In this document: one piece after another, positions 1 through 6,083 of the stretch
Layout: each line of letters starts with the position of its first letter
How positions within the stretch are numbered: position 1 is the first letter of the stretch
Assembly (NCBI GenBank): GCA_028707655.1
Contig: JAQWAN010000129.1
Coordinates: 1-6,176, forward strand
Length of the DNA stretch: 6,176 bases
Source of the DNA: Bacteroidaceae bacterium
GTDB lineage: Bacteria; Bacteroidota; Bacteroidia; Bacteroidales; Bacteroidaceae
Direction of reading: 5' to 3'
Program-made: the position numbers and the translations under genes
The notes under the pieces: generated by a model
What the model was told of the DNA's origin: nothing
What the model saw: the letters and a program-made list of their open reading frames with translations, nothing else
The model's database searches: none

Positions 1-47
1 GTTTTAATACTTTTGACCTTCTATTATCTAAATAATATATAATATAT

Positions 48-68
48 GTACTATGCATAACATAGTAC
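48..68. promoter_or_regulatory. Inverted repeat, candidate PadR operator
   Basis: GTACTATG (48-55) is followed after 5 nt by its exact reverse complement CATAGTAC (61-68). Allowing a single-base bulge, the symmetry extends outward over 43-55 and 61-74. The repeat ends about 12 bp upstream of a -7 box at 81-88, so a dimer bound here would cover the -33 region. PadR-family repressors are dimers that commonly bind inverted repeats in their own promoters, and the next gene is a PadR protein, so autoregulation is the natural inference. The surroundings are very AT-rich, so part of the outer symmetry could be chance; the 8-bp perfect arms contain G and C and are less likely to be. Confidence 0.5.
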
Positions 69-80
69 CATATAAATGTA

Positions 81-88
81 TATATTTG
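81..88 (+). promoter_or_regulatory. Bacteroidota -7 promoter element for padR-pspC
   Basis: TATATTTG fits the Bacteroidota housekeeping -7 consensus TAnnTTTG and lies 22 nt before the PadR start codon, which predicts a short leader. No clear TTTG/TTG -33 box is seen at the usual spacing; that position falls in or beside the inverted repeat at 48-68. Confidence 0.5.
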
Positions 89-110
89 ATCCATCCTAAA
101 GAATAAAGCA

Positions 111-650
111 ATGAATGTAGATAATATGAAGTCGCAAATGCGAAAAGGAATACTGGAATATTGTATTTTGTTGATCTTATATCGGGAGCCATCGTATGCT
201 TCAGATATTATTCAACGATTAAAAAAAGCCAAGTTGATTATTGTAGAGGGTACCCTTTATCCTTTGCTCACGCGCCTTAAGAATGACGAGCAGTTAACCT
301 ATGAGTGGATAGAATCTACGCAAGGTCCCCCACGTAAATATTATCGCTTAACCCAACAAGGCGAGTTGTTGTTAAATGAGTTAGAGAAATCGTGGGACGA
401 TTTAACAGCCACGGTTGCACATATTAAAGGTACGCCGGCAGCGGCACCAACCACGGCACCAACAGCGGTAGATAAAGCAGCAGTAGATGCAACAATTGTA
501 GATACAGCGGGAGCAGAAAAAGCAGTAACAATAGATGCAGCAGCAACAACAGAATCGGAGGCAGCAGCCACAGCAGAAAAAACAACTGCAACCGTAAAGC
601 CTGCAAAAAGAACAACCGTTACAGAAACAACTATGGTTAAAGAATCGTAA
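111..650 (+). CDS. PadR-family transcriptional regulator with Ala/Thr-rich C-terminal tail
   Basis: Cytoplasmic winged-helix DNA-binding repressor of the PadR family. Residues about 8-85 form the wing-helix fold. The family signature VEGTLYPLLTRLK (45-57) is the recognition-helix region, and GPPRKYYRLTQQG (72-84) is the wing followed by the conserved Tyr-rich strand. Residues 85-106 form the short C-terminal dimerisation helix (LLLNELEKSWDDL). Bacteroidales relatives normally end near residue 107-112. This protein continues for about 70 low-complexity residues (107-179) rich in Ala, Thr, Val, Asp, Glu and Lys, encoded by short tandem repeats. ATG 111 is preferred because the MNVDNMKSQM start matches relatives; ATG 126 is an in-frame alternative. 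It sits 97 bp upstream of the PspC gene on the same strand, the usual pairing, and probably represses that operon. The effector is unknown. Family assignment is secure; the target is inferred. Confidence 0.93.
   Translation: MNVDNMKSQMRKGILEYCILLILYREPSYASDIIQRLKKAKLIIVEGTLYPLLTRLKNDEQLTYEWIESTQGPPRKYYRLTQQGELLLNELEKSWDDLTATVAHIKGTPAAAPTTAPTAVDKAAVDATIVDTAGAEKAVTIDAAATTESEAAATAEKTTATVKPAKRTTVTETTMVKES
442..503 (+). repeat. Short tandem repeats encoding the PadR tail
   Basis: CGGCACCAAC occurs at 442-451 and again at 454-463 (12-bp period, encoding APT repeats). GTAGAT occurs at 468-473, 483-488 and 498-503 (exact 15-bp period, encoding three VDxxx pentads: VDKAA, VDATI, VDTAG). Both periods are multiples of three, so the frame is kept. 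A related word, GCAGAAAAA, recurs at 513-521, 573-581 and, beyond the stop codon, 660-668. This looks like replication-slippage expansion of GCA/ACA-rich sequence. Confidence 0.7.
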
Positions 651-747
651 ATGATTGTAGCAGAAAAATGATGGTAGCAGTAAAATTAGAAACAGCTATA
701 GTCTTTCTAGTATCCACAGAAAAAACGACAAATTAATAAGTAAGAAT
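651..747 (+). other. padR-pspC intergenic spacer
   Basis: Ninety-seven bases with no TAnnTTTG element and no clear hairpin, so co-transcription of the two genes is likely. The first part still resembles the repetitive tail DNA (GCAGAAAAA at 660-668, GTAGCAG at 674-680), which suggests the reading frame once continued further or that the expansion spilled past the stop. Confidence 0.5.
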
Positions 748-1779
748 ATGAAAAAAACAGTAACCGTTAATTTAGGAGGTAGTGTCTTTTGTATAGACGA
801 AGATGCCTATCAACTATTAAATAATTATCTATCCAATCTGCATCTATATTACGAGCATGAAGAGGGTGGTAACGAGATTGTTCACGATTTAGAGACACGA
901 ATAGCCGAGCACTTTAATGCTAAACTGGCTAAAGGTTCTCAGGTGATAGAGATTGCCTATGTAAAAGAGGTGATAGAGCGTATGGGAAATCCAGAGGAGT
1001 TCGACTCGGAGTCTGACGCAGCACATGCTTCTCGTCAATCGAAAAGCACTGCATCGGAAGAGGAGGAGAGTAGCGGTTCAAAGAAGACCTATATTAATGC
1101 CAAGAAATGGTTTCGCGACCCAGATAATAGAATCTTAGGAGGAGTATGTAGCGGTTTGTCAGCCTATTTAGGTTGGGACGTTACCTTGATACGTATTGCC
1201 TTTATTGTGTTTGCTCTATTAGGATATGGCGCTCCACTTATTATATATGTCATTGCAATGATTGTAATACCCGAGGCAAAAACAGCCACAGATAAGTTGC
1301 GTATGCATGGTAAGATGGTCACAGTGGAGAGTATTGGCGAAACGGTAAGAAGTGGATATGAACAGATGAATGCACATCTAAAAAAGGATAGCTCTGCTAC
1401 CTTTAAAAAAGTCTTTTTGATTCTATTGGCTATTTTTTGTTTCCCACTTTTACTTGCTGTAATCTATGCCGTAGGTGCACTTTTTATAGCACTATTTAGT
1501 CTGCTCTTTGCAGGCGGTAGTTTTGCAGCATTGGGTGCACTGCCTTTCATTGCCAACAGCTCTATCTCTGTTTGCTCTTTACCATTAGATCAAAACATCT
1601 TGTTTGGCTCCTCTTTCTTAATGGTGTTAGCCATACCACTGTTTGGCTTTTTGTTTGCCCTGTTGCGTCAACTCTTTCATTGGAGACCGATGGCTACTTG
1701 GGTAAAATGGTTGCTATTGCTACTTTGGATAGTTGCTATTTTTTCTAGTGGCTTATCTTTTACCCATTTCTTTTTTTAA
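748..1779 (+). CDS. PspC-domain membrane protein
   Basis: Inner-membrane protein with a PspC domain, the domain of phage-shock protein C. Order of parts: a cytosolic N-terminal domain (1-86) beginning MKKTVTVNLGG, the form usual in Bacteroidales PspC proteins; a charged linker (about 87-115, Ser/Glu/Lys-rich); the PspC domain (about 117-178) with RILGGVCSGLSAYLG (128-142) and the following hydrophobic helix or hairpin (145-175, ending VIP); a polar stretch (178-219); then three strongly hydrophobic regions (about 221-268, 284-309 and 318-336). Many Bacteroidales homologues, as I recall them, carry further domains and are longer; this one stops right after the last membrane segment with FFF. 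No PspA or PspB gene is nearby, so a phage-shock role is only by analogy. Pairing with PadR suggests induction by membrane or envelope stress. Function beyond the domain assignment is unproven. Confidence 0.9.
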   Translation: MKKTVTVNLGGSVFCIDEDAYQLLNNYLSNLHLYYEHEEGGNEIVHDLETRIAEHFNAKLAKGSQVIEIAYVKEVIERMGNPEEFDSESDAAHASRQSKSTASEEEESSGSKKTYINAKKWFRDPDNRILGGVCSGLSAYLGWDVTLIRIAFIVFALLGYGAPLIIYVIAMIVIPEAKTATDKLRMHGKMVTVESIGETVRSGYEQMNAHLKKDSSATFKKVFLILLAIFCFPLLLAVIYAVGALFIALFSLLFAGGSFAALGALPFIANSSISVCSLPLDQNILFGSSFLMVLAIPLFGFLFALLRQLFHWRPMATWVKWLLLLLWIVAIFSSGLSFTHFFF

Positions 1780-1785
1780 AAAATG

Positions 1786-1876
1786 GTGAGCACTTGTTGT
1801 TTTTACGCTAGAATATATACAAACAACTCTCTCTCTTAAAGTTTCTTTCCAAAAAGTGACGAGTGCTTACTTTTTT
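1786..1876 (+). terminator. Weak candidate terminator region after the PspC gene
   Basis: GTGAGCACT (1786-1794) can pair with AGTGCTTAC (1862-1870) through nine pairs, one a G-U wobble, and the right arm is followed by six T. The enclosed loop is long (67 nt) but contains a second stem, GTTGTTT (1796-1802) with AAACAAC (1821-1827), followed by a pyrimidine tract. The loop length is unusual for an intrinsic terminator. The alternative is that plus-strand transcripts run on to the palindrome at 2055-2086. Confidence 0.25.
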
Positions 1877-2043
1877 CTTTTGAACGATTTATAGATAGGT
1901 ATCATTACTAAACAGCCCGACATAATAACCGATAAGATAACCGGACCGTTAATCTCTTTGGCAGAGGTTAAAACAATAAAGCATAAAACTATCCAAGCAA
2001 TGGCTAGTAATATCATCTGTGGGGTAGATAAAGATTTTTTCAT
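1867..2043 (-). CDS. Small membrane protein, 58 residues, function unknown
   Basis: Found by reading the minus strand of the gap between the PspC gene and maeB. The frame starts at ATG (2043-2041) and ends at TAA (1869-1867). The protein begins MKKSLSTPQM, has a hydrophobic helix at about residues 10-26 (ILLAIAWIVLCFIVL), a short polar turn (SAKEINGP, 28-35), a second hydrophobic helix at about 36-51, and a basic end (YKSFKRKK). This gives a two-helix hairpin with Lys-rich termini, which by the positive-inside rule would both face the cytoplasm. The ordered amphipathic design, the ATG start and the Lys-flanked ends argue for a real gene rather than chance. It follows maeB on the same strand with a palindrome in the 56-bp gap and no promoter of its own visible, so expression may depend on read-through. 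I do not recognise a family. Confidence 0.6.
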   Translation of the reverse strand: MKKSLSTPQMILLAIAWIVLCFIVLTSAKEINGPVILSVIMSGCLVMIPIYKSFKRKK

Positions 2044-2054
2044 TGGTGTAAAAG

Positions 2055-2086
2055 ATGGTTGTGATAAGCATGCTTATCACAACCAT
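2055..2086. terminator. Perfect 32-bp palindrome, probable bidirectional terminator
   Basis: ATGGTTGTGATAAGCA (2055-2070) is followed immediately by its exact reverse complement (2071-2086). As RNA it would form a stem of about 14 bp with a 4-nt loop. It lies 13 bp past the maeB stop codon. On the minus strand it is followed by CTTTTAC, a short U run; on the plus strand by ATTTATTTTTAT, a more U-rich tract. This suits an intrinsic terminator for maeB and a stop for transcripts arriving from the PspC side. The 11 nt between the stem and the start of the small membrane gene mean the hairpin could also affect that gene's translation. A protein-binding palindrome is a less likely alternative. Confidence 0.65.
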
Positions 2087-2099
2087 TTATTTTTATAGA

Positions 2100-4388
2100 T
2101 TAGTTATTCTTTTTCTTTTTCTCAACAATGGCATCAATGGTAGCAATAGCAGTGATGTTCACAATATCTCTTACCGAGCTCTCAATATCCGTAAAATGAA
2201 TAGGCTTGTTTAGTCCCATCTGGATAGGTCCTATGAGTTCAGCTTCTGGCTGCATGGCTTGGATAAACTTATAGCAAGTATTAGCGGAGCTAAGGTTAGG
2301 GAAAACAAGTGTGTTTACATCTTTTCCTTTCAGACGTGTAAATGGATATTTAGCATCTCGTAGTTTTCTGTCCATTGCAAAATTAACCTGCATCTCACCA
2401 TCAATGGCTAGCTCTGGATAATTTTGGTGCATATAGTTGATAGCTTCGTGTACTTTCTTAGGACTTCCCTCTTTGTCCGATCCAAAGTTAGAATAGGAGA
2501 TCATAGCTATAACAGGCTCGTGATTGAAGAAACGAACCGATTGTTCGGCTAATTTAGCTAGGTCAATCAATGTATCTGTGTTTGGATGTCTATTAATCAG
2601 CGTGTCTGCTAAGAAATAGGTACCTTTTTTAGAATTAAGGATATGCATTGTACCAAAATGGTCCAGTCCCTCACGAATACCAATTACCTCTTTAGCCACT
2701 TTAATGGTGTTAGAATATTTGGTGTAGATACCCGTGATGAAGGCATCCGCATCGCCTGTTTCTACCATCATCATACCAAAATAGTTACACTCAAACATCT
2801 TGTCATTGGCTTCTTGGAAGGTAGCACCCTCTCTAGCTCTTTTCTCCGATAAGATACGCGCATAGTTTTCGCGTCGTTCATTTTGCTTATCATCGCGTAG
2901 ATTGATCACCTCAATGCCCTCCATGTTTAGCTTGAGCTCGCTAGATAGTTTCTTAATTTGCTCATCATTACCTAAAAGGATAGGGTGACAGATGCCCTCT
3001 GCTTTGGCCTCCACCGCTGCTTTTAGCATATTAGGGTGATTACCCTCTGCAAAGACAACACGTTGTGGGTCTCTTCTTGCTGTATCGTAAAGTTGTCGGG
3101 TTAGTTTACTCTCTTGTCCCATCAACTCTTTTAGTTGTAGACGATAAGCATCCCAGTCTTGAATAACGTGGCGTGCAACGCCCGATGCAATAGCAGCTTT
3201 AGCTACCGCCATAGAGACGTCTGTAATGAGTCGTGGATCTACTGGTTTTGGAATAAAATAGCTAGGTCCAAAGCTAAAGTTATTAACATGATAGGTGGAG
3301 TTAACAATTTCAGGTACTGGTTGTTTGGCCAAATTGGCAATGGCATGTACCGCCGCTAGCTTCATCTCTTCGTTAATGGTGGTGGCATGTGTGTCTAGTG
3401 CACCACGGAAGATATAGGGAAAACCAATTACATTATTTATCTGGTTGGGATAGTCGGAACGTCCTGTAGACATTAACACATCTGGTCGAGAGGCCATTGC
3501 ATCCTCGTAAGAGATTTCAGAAACCGGATTGGCAAGGGCAAATACGATAGGCGATTTAGCCATGCTACGCACCATATCTTGCGACAAAACATTTCCTTTT
3601 GAAAGGCCTAAAAATACATCAGCTCCTTTGATGGCCTCCTCTAGGGTATGTACATCTCGTCGCTCTGTTGCAAAGAAACGTTTGTTTTCCGTAAGGTTTT
3701 CTCTATCGCTTGTGATAACCCCTTTGCTATCGAGCATTAGGATATTCTCTTTCTTGACACCTAGCTTTATATATAATTTGGTACAAGAGGTGGCCGATGC
3801 ACCCGCACCATTAACAACGACTCTTACCTCTTCAATCTTTTTACCGGCTACTTCCAAAGCATTAAGTAAACCAGCACTAGAAATGATGGCCGTACCATGT
3901 TGGTCGTCGTGCATTACTGGAATGTCTAACTCCTCTTTTAGTCTGCGCTCAATCTCAAAACATTCGGGCGCTTTTATATCTTCTAGATTGATACCACCAA
4001 AGGTTGGTGCAATCGCTTTTACAGCTTGAATAAATTTCTCGGGGTCTTTTTCGTCTAACTCAATATCAAAAACATCGATGCCACCATAGATTTTAAACAG
4101 AAGTCCTTTACCCTCCATAACCGGTTTTCCACCGAGTGCACCAATATCACCTAATCCTAAAACAGCTGTTCCATTAGAGATTACTGCTACAAGATTTCCT
4201 TTTGCAGTATATTTATAGGCGTTTTCTGGGTCCTTTTCAATTTCTAAACAGGGCTCTGCTACTCCTGGTGAGTAGGCTAAAGAAAGGTCCGTTTGTGTAC
4301 TATAGGGTTTAGTAGGGACCACCTCAATCTTACCAGGTTTACCACAAGAATGATAGTTTAATGCGGCCTCTTTTTTTATTTTTACCAT
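2100..4388 (-). CDS. maeB: NADP-dependent malic enzyme, phosphotransacetylase-fused (MaeB type)
   Basis: Cytoplasmic enzyme that oxidatively decarboxylates (S)-malate to pyruvate and CO2, reducing NADP+. It links the C4 branch of central metabolism to pyruvate and supplies NADPH. Malic N-terminal domain (about 15-160): catalytic Tyr39 in YSPGVAEPC, Lys94 in EGKGLLFK, metal ligands Glu136-Asp137 in GGINLEDIKAPE and Asp162 in HDDQHGTA. NAD(P)-binding domain (about 165-400): dinucleotide loop NGAGASA (193-199) and Asn287 in ANPVSEI. C-terminal phosphotransacetylase-like domain (about 428-757): begins RVVFAEGNHPNML and ends with IQMGLNKPIH and NITAIATIDAI. In known MaeB proteins that domain is not needed for malic activity and serves acetyl-CoA control and oligomerisation. 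The 762 residues match the family length (E. coli MaeB is about 759), and no key residue is missing. The start is MVKIKKEAAL, 22 nt after a -7 box. It reads divergently from the SGNH gene. Confidence 0.97.
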   Translation of the reverse strand: MVKIKKEAALNYHSCGKPGKIEVVPTKPYSTQTDLSLAYSPGVAEPCLEIEKDPENAYKYTAKGNLVAVISNGTAVLGLGDIGALGGKPVMEGKGLLFKIYGGIDVFDIELDEKDPEKFIQAVKAIAPTFGGINLEDIKAPECFEIERRLKEELDIPVMHDDQHGTAIISSAGLLNALEVAGKKIEEVRVVVNGAGASATSCTKLYIKLGVKKENILMLDSKGVITSDRENLTENKRFFATERRDVHTLEEAIKGADVFLGLSKGNVLSQDMVRSMAKSPIVFALANPVSEISYEDAMASRPDVLMSTGRSDYPNQINNVIGFPYIFRGALDTHATTINEEMKLAAVHAIANLAKQPVPEIVNSTYHVNNFSFGPSYFIPKPVDPRLITDVSMAVAKAAIASGVARHVIQDWDAYRLQLKELMGQESKLTRQLYDTARRDPQRVVFAEGNHPNMLKAAVEAKAEGICHPILLGNDEQIKKLSSELKLNMEGIEVINLRDDKQNERRENYARILSEKRAREGATFQEANDKMFECNYFGMMMVETGDADAFITGIYTKYSNTIKVAKEVIGIREGLDHFGTMHILNSKKGTYFLADTLINRHPNTDTLIDLAKLAEQSVRFFNHEPVIAMISYSNFGSDKEGSPKKVHEAINYMHQNYPELAIDGEMQVNFAMDRKLRDAKYPFTRLKGKDVNTLVFPNLSSANTCYKFIQAMQPEAELIGPIQMGLNKPIHFTDIESSVRDIVNITAIATIDAIVEKKKKNN

Positions 4389-4410
4389 GATTATCTATTT
4401 TAGTTCATTA

Positions 4411-4418
4411 CAAATGTA
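4411..4418 (-). promoter_or_regulatory. -7 promoter element for maeB
   Basis: On the minus strand TACATTTG fits TAnnTTTG and lies 22 nt before the maeB ATG, predicting a leader of about 15 nt. Another CATTTG lies 21 bp further upstream, but its spacing (13 nt between the boxes) is too short for a standard -33 element. No Shine-Dalgarno precedes the start codon, which is common in this phylum. Confidence 0.5.
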
Positions 4419-4523
4419 GTTCAAATAGCAACAAATGCGGTGAATTTTAGTTTTTATTATATTTTACAACATAATTCTTCTCTCTTTTTACACAAAATCT
4501 TGCAGATTTGTTTCTTCTACCGC

Positions 4524-4540
4524 CTCTGCAGTATGCAGAG
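4524..4540. repeat. Perfect 7-bp inverted repeat with 3-nt loop
   Basis: CTCTGCA, GTA, TGCAGAG. A tight, GC-containing hairpin in an otherwise AT-rich gap. It is not followed by a T run on either strand, so it is not a simple terminator. It may be one arm of a larger folded RNA. Confidence 0.5.
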
Positions 4541-4643
4541 TTCCTTCCTTTGCGACACGCTTTTAGCACTACTTTTTCAGGCTTGGCGTAGACAAAGAGT
4601 AGGCTTCTATTGGTTTTAGGTAAAGCCAGAAAACGTATGATTA

Positions 4644-4651
4644 CAAAAATA
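4644..4651 (-). promoter_or_regulatory. Possible minus-strand -7 element for an intergenic transcript
   Basis: On the minus strand TATTTTTG fits TAnnTTTG. Transcription would start near 4637, at the edge of the hairpin-rich block, and run toward maeB. The motif is low in information in such AT-rich DNA and no -33 box is visible, so this is weak support for an RNA gene or a long maeB leader. Confidence 0.25.
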
Positions 4652-4683
4652 GACAATTTTACTAGCTGTTTCGTTATAATCCT

Positions 4684-4691
4684 TATCTTTG
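4684..4691 (+). promoter_or_regulatory. -7 promoter element for the SGNH hydrolase gene
   Basis: TATCTTTG is a very typical Bacteroidales form of TAnnTTTG and lies 24 nt before the ATG at 4716, placing the transcript start near 4698. No clear -33 TTTG is seen at the usual spacing. An AAAGG at 4702-4706 is a possible weak ribosome site, about 9 nt from the start. Confidence 0.6.
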
Positions 4692-4715
4692 TGCACTGAA
4701 AAAAGGTTTTAATTT

Positions 4716-6083
4716 ATGAAAAATTATATATCGAAGACACCCGTCTTTGCTTGTTCTCTGTTAGGCATACTTCTGTTTATGGGATTGCTTCCCTCTGTTA
4801 CCGTTTTTGACGTGCCGCTCAAAAAAGTAGAATTGCTCTCGGATGTGCTGGTGCAACCACTCTCTCCCGAAGAGACCGAACTAAGTGCGGAGTTGCCTTT
4901 GCCGCCACCCCCGCCACAAAAAGAAAAAGTGGATAGCTGTAAAGAGGGGATGAGTTGTATTGTGGACTATGCCGATTCAACCCAACGTGGTATGCAGCCC
5001 TTTTATAGGGCAGTGGATGCGGCTAAAAAGAGAAAACAACCCATTCGTATTGCCGTTATTGGCGACTCCTTTATTGAGGGAGATATCTTTACTGGCGATT
5101 TAAGAAATCTGCTGCAAGATAAATATGGTGGTTGTGGTGTAGGGTTTGTGGGCATCACATCGCCTACCTATGGGTTTCGCAAAACGGTGCGCCATTTCTT
5201 TAAAGGATGGGAGAGCCATTTTTCTACCGATACCGCTAGCTTCTATTCAAAATATAGCACTTTATCGGGCTCCTATTTTATCCCCAAAGAAGCGGCTGTT
5301 GTTCAACTAAAAGGACAGACCTCTTATGGCACACGACTCGATTCTTGTGCACAATCCTCGCTGTTTTATCTGGCCGAAGAGCCGCTAGTTATCTCCTCTC
5401 GATTGAATGGTGGTAAGCGTAAGAAGCATACGCTACGTGCCACACAGAAGATGGAGCAGGTCACCGTATGGGGTAAGATGGGTAAAGTGCGTTGGCAATT
5501 GCCTGCATCGCCCACACTAAAATGTTATGGTGTATCGATGGAGGGAAATGATGGTATTGTGTTAGATAATTTTGCTATTAGAGGAAGTGCGGGCTTCACT
5601 GTTTCTCATTTCCCACTAACTATGCTACAACAGCTGAATGCACTGCGCCCCTACGATTTAATTATTCTAGAATATGGATTGAATGTGGTGACTAAGAGTC
5701 GCACCAATTACGACTACTACCAGAAACGTATGGTAAATGCCATTGCGCATCTAAAAAAAGGTTTTCCACAGGCGGGCTTTTTGCTCTTGTCGGTGGGGGA
5801 TAGAGATGTTAAAAATGAGCAGGGTACATTTGTTACCATGAAGGGGGTAAAGAGTATGGTCCGCTACCAACAACAAATAGCTTACGAGTCTCGTATTGCT
5901 TTTTGGAACATGTTCGAAGGCATGGGTGGCGAAGGGAGTATGGCCACGTTTGTACATGCTAAACCCTCGTTAGCCAATTACGATTATACCCATATTAATT
6001 TTCGTGGAGGTGCGCGTTTAGCTACGTTGCTCTTCGAAACCATGTTGTATGATAAGGAGAAATATGATAGACAGAAGAAATAG
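4716..6083 (+). CDS. Membrane-anchored periplasmic SGNH/GDSL hydrolase family protein
   Basis: Probable esterase or acyl-transfer enzyme of the SGNH fold acting outside the cytoplasm. Residues 1-8 are polar with two Lys, and 9-30 are hydrophobic (CSLLGILLFMGLLP), giving an uncleaved anchor or signal peptide. A linker with a proline run (61-67, PLPPPPP) follows, then the catalytic domain from about residue 85. Block I is IAVIGDSFIEGD (112-123) with nucleophile Ser118. AIRGSAG (287-293) suits the block II glycine. LEYGLNV (318-324) suits the block III Asn (Asn323). DYTHINFRGG (423-432) is block V with Asp423 and His426, completing the Ser-Asp-His triad. The roughly 160 residues between blocks I and II are longer than in small SGNH esterases and are largely beta-like, perhaps an inserted carbohydrate-binding subdomain. 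The substrate is unknown. The next gene overlaps its end by 20 bp, so the two are probably co-translated. A role in surface-glycan or peptidoglycan O-acylation or deacylation is inference. Confidence 0.85.
   Translation: MKNYISKTPVFACSLLGILLFMGLLPSVTVFDVPLKKVELLSDVLVQPLSPEETELSAELPLPPPPPQKEKVDSCKEGMSCIVDYADSTQRGMQPFYRAVDAAKKRKQPIRIAVIGDSFIEGDIFTGDLRNLLQDKYGGCGVGFVGITSPTYGFRKTVRHFFKGWESHFSTDTASFYSKYSTLSGSYFIPKEAAVVQLKGQTSYGTRLDSCAQSSLFYLAEEPLVISSRLNGGKRKKHTLRATQKMEQVTVWGKMGKVRWQLPASPTLKCYGVSMEGNDGIVLDNFAIRGSAGFTVSHFPLTMLQQLNALRPYDLIILEYGLNVVTKSRTNYDYYQKRMVNAIAHLKKGFPQAGFLLLSVGDRDVKNEQGTFVTMKGVKSMVRYQQQIAYESRIAFWNMFEGMGGEGSMATFVHAKPSLANYDYTHINFRGGARLATLLFETMLYDKEKYDRQKK

Larger units (their letters stand above)
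4419..4683. other. Intergenic region with structured block; coding status unclear
   Basis: The 327-bp gap between the divergent maeB and SGNH genes. Its middle (about 4488-4640) is less AT-rich than its flanks and full of potential stems. On the minus strand these are GGCTT with AAGCC (both within 4590-4630); TCTAC-GCC with GGC-G-GTAGA enclosing most of the block; CTCTGCA (4524-4530) with TGCAGAG (4534-4540); and AAATCT (4495-4500) with AGATTT (4504-4509). The minus strand has a 69-codon open frame (4447-4656), but it lacks any ATG and would need a TTG start; it would encode a very basic, Cys-containing peptide. A second minus frame is open over 4488-4562 and ends VEETNLQDFV. Possible readings are a small RNA, a gene remnant with a frameshift, or a dispersed repeat. 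I recognise no RNA family here. Confidence 0.4.

Noticed and set aside
190..199. Slightly different in-frame start choices or a truncated maeB dinucleotide motif (NGAGASA instead of GAGAAA), residues 193-199
   Set aside because: The Ser variant is usual in Bacteroidales MaeB as far as I recall, and all catalytic residues are present, so it is not a defect. Coordinates here are residue numbers.
341..615. Two minus-strand open frames opposite the PadR tail, rich in Ala/Val or Leu
   Set aside because: They mirror the GCA/ACA repeat bias of the tail, have no start context, and give low-complexity products.
668..736. A 22-codon frame starting ATG ATG between padR and pspC
   Set aside because: No ribosome site, short, and its first half is leftover repeat DNA. 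A leader peptide cannot be excluded but is unsupported.
2643..4029. Plus-strand open frames inside maeB (2643-2852, 3159-3359, 3529-4029)
   Set aside because: They lie entirely opposite a complete, well-conserved enzyme gene and show no recognisable domain, so they are shadows of its codon use.
4488..4640. Signal recognition particle RNA, 6S RNA, tmRNA or RNase P RNA
   Set aside because: The GGAAGGAA on the minus strand recalled the SRP RNA loop, but the flanking conserved bases are missing, and no core motif of the other RNAs was found.
4447..4656. A 69-codon minus-strand gene for a basic Cys-containing peptide
   Set aside because: It contains no ATG and would start at TTG just at a candidate promoter. 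Overlapping stems explain the open frame about as well, so it is kept only as part of the unclear block.
5751..5957. Minus-strand open frame inside the SGNH gene
   Set aside because: It is opposite the conserved C-terminal half of the hydrolase, with no domain and no start context.
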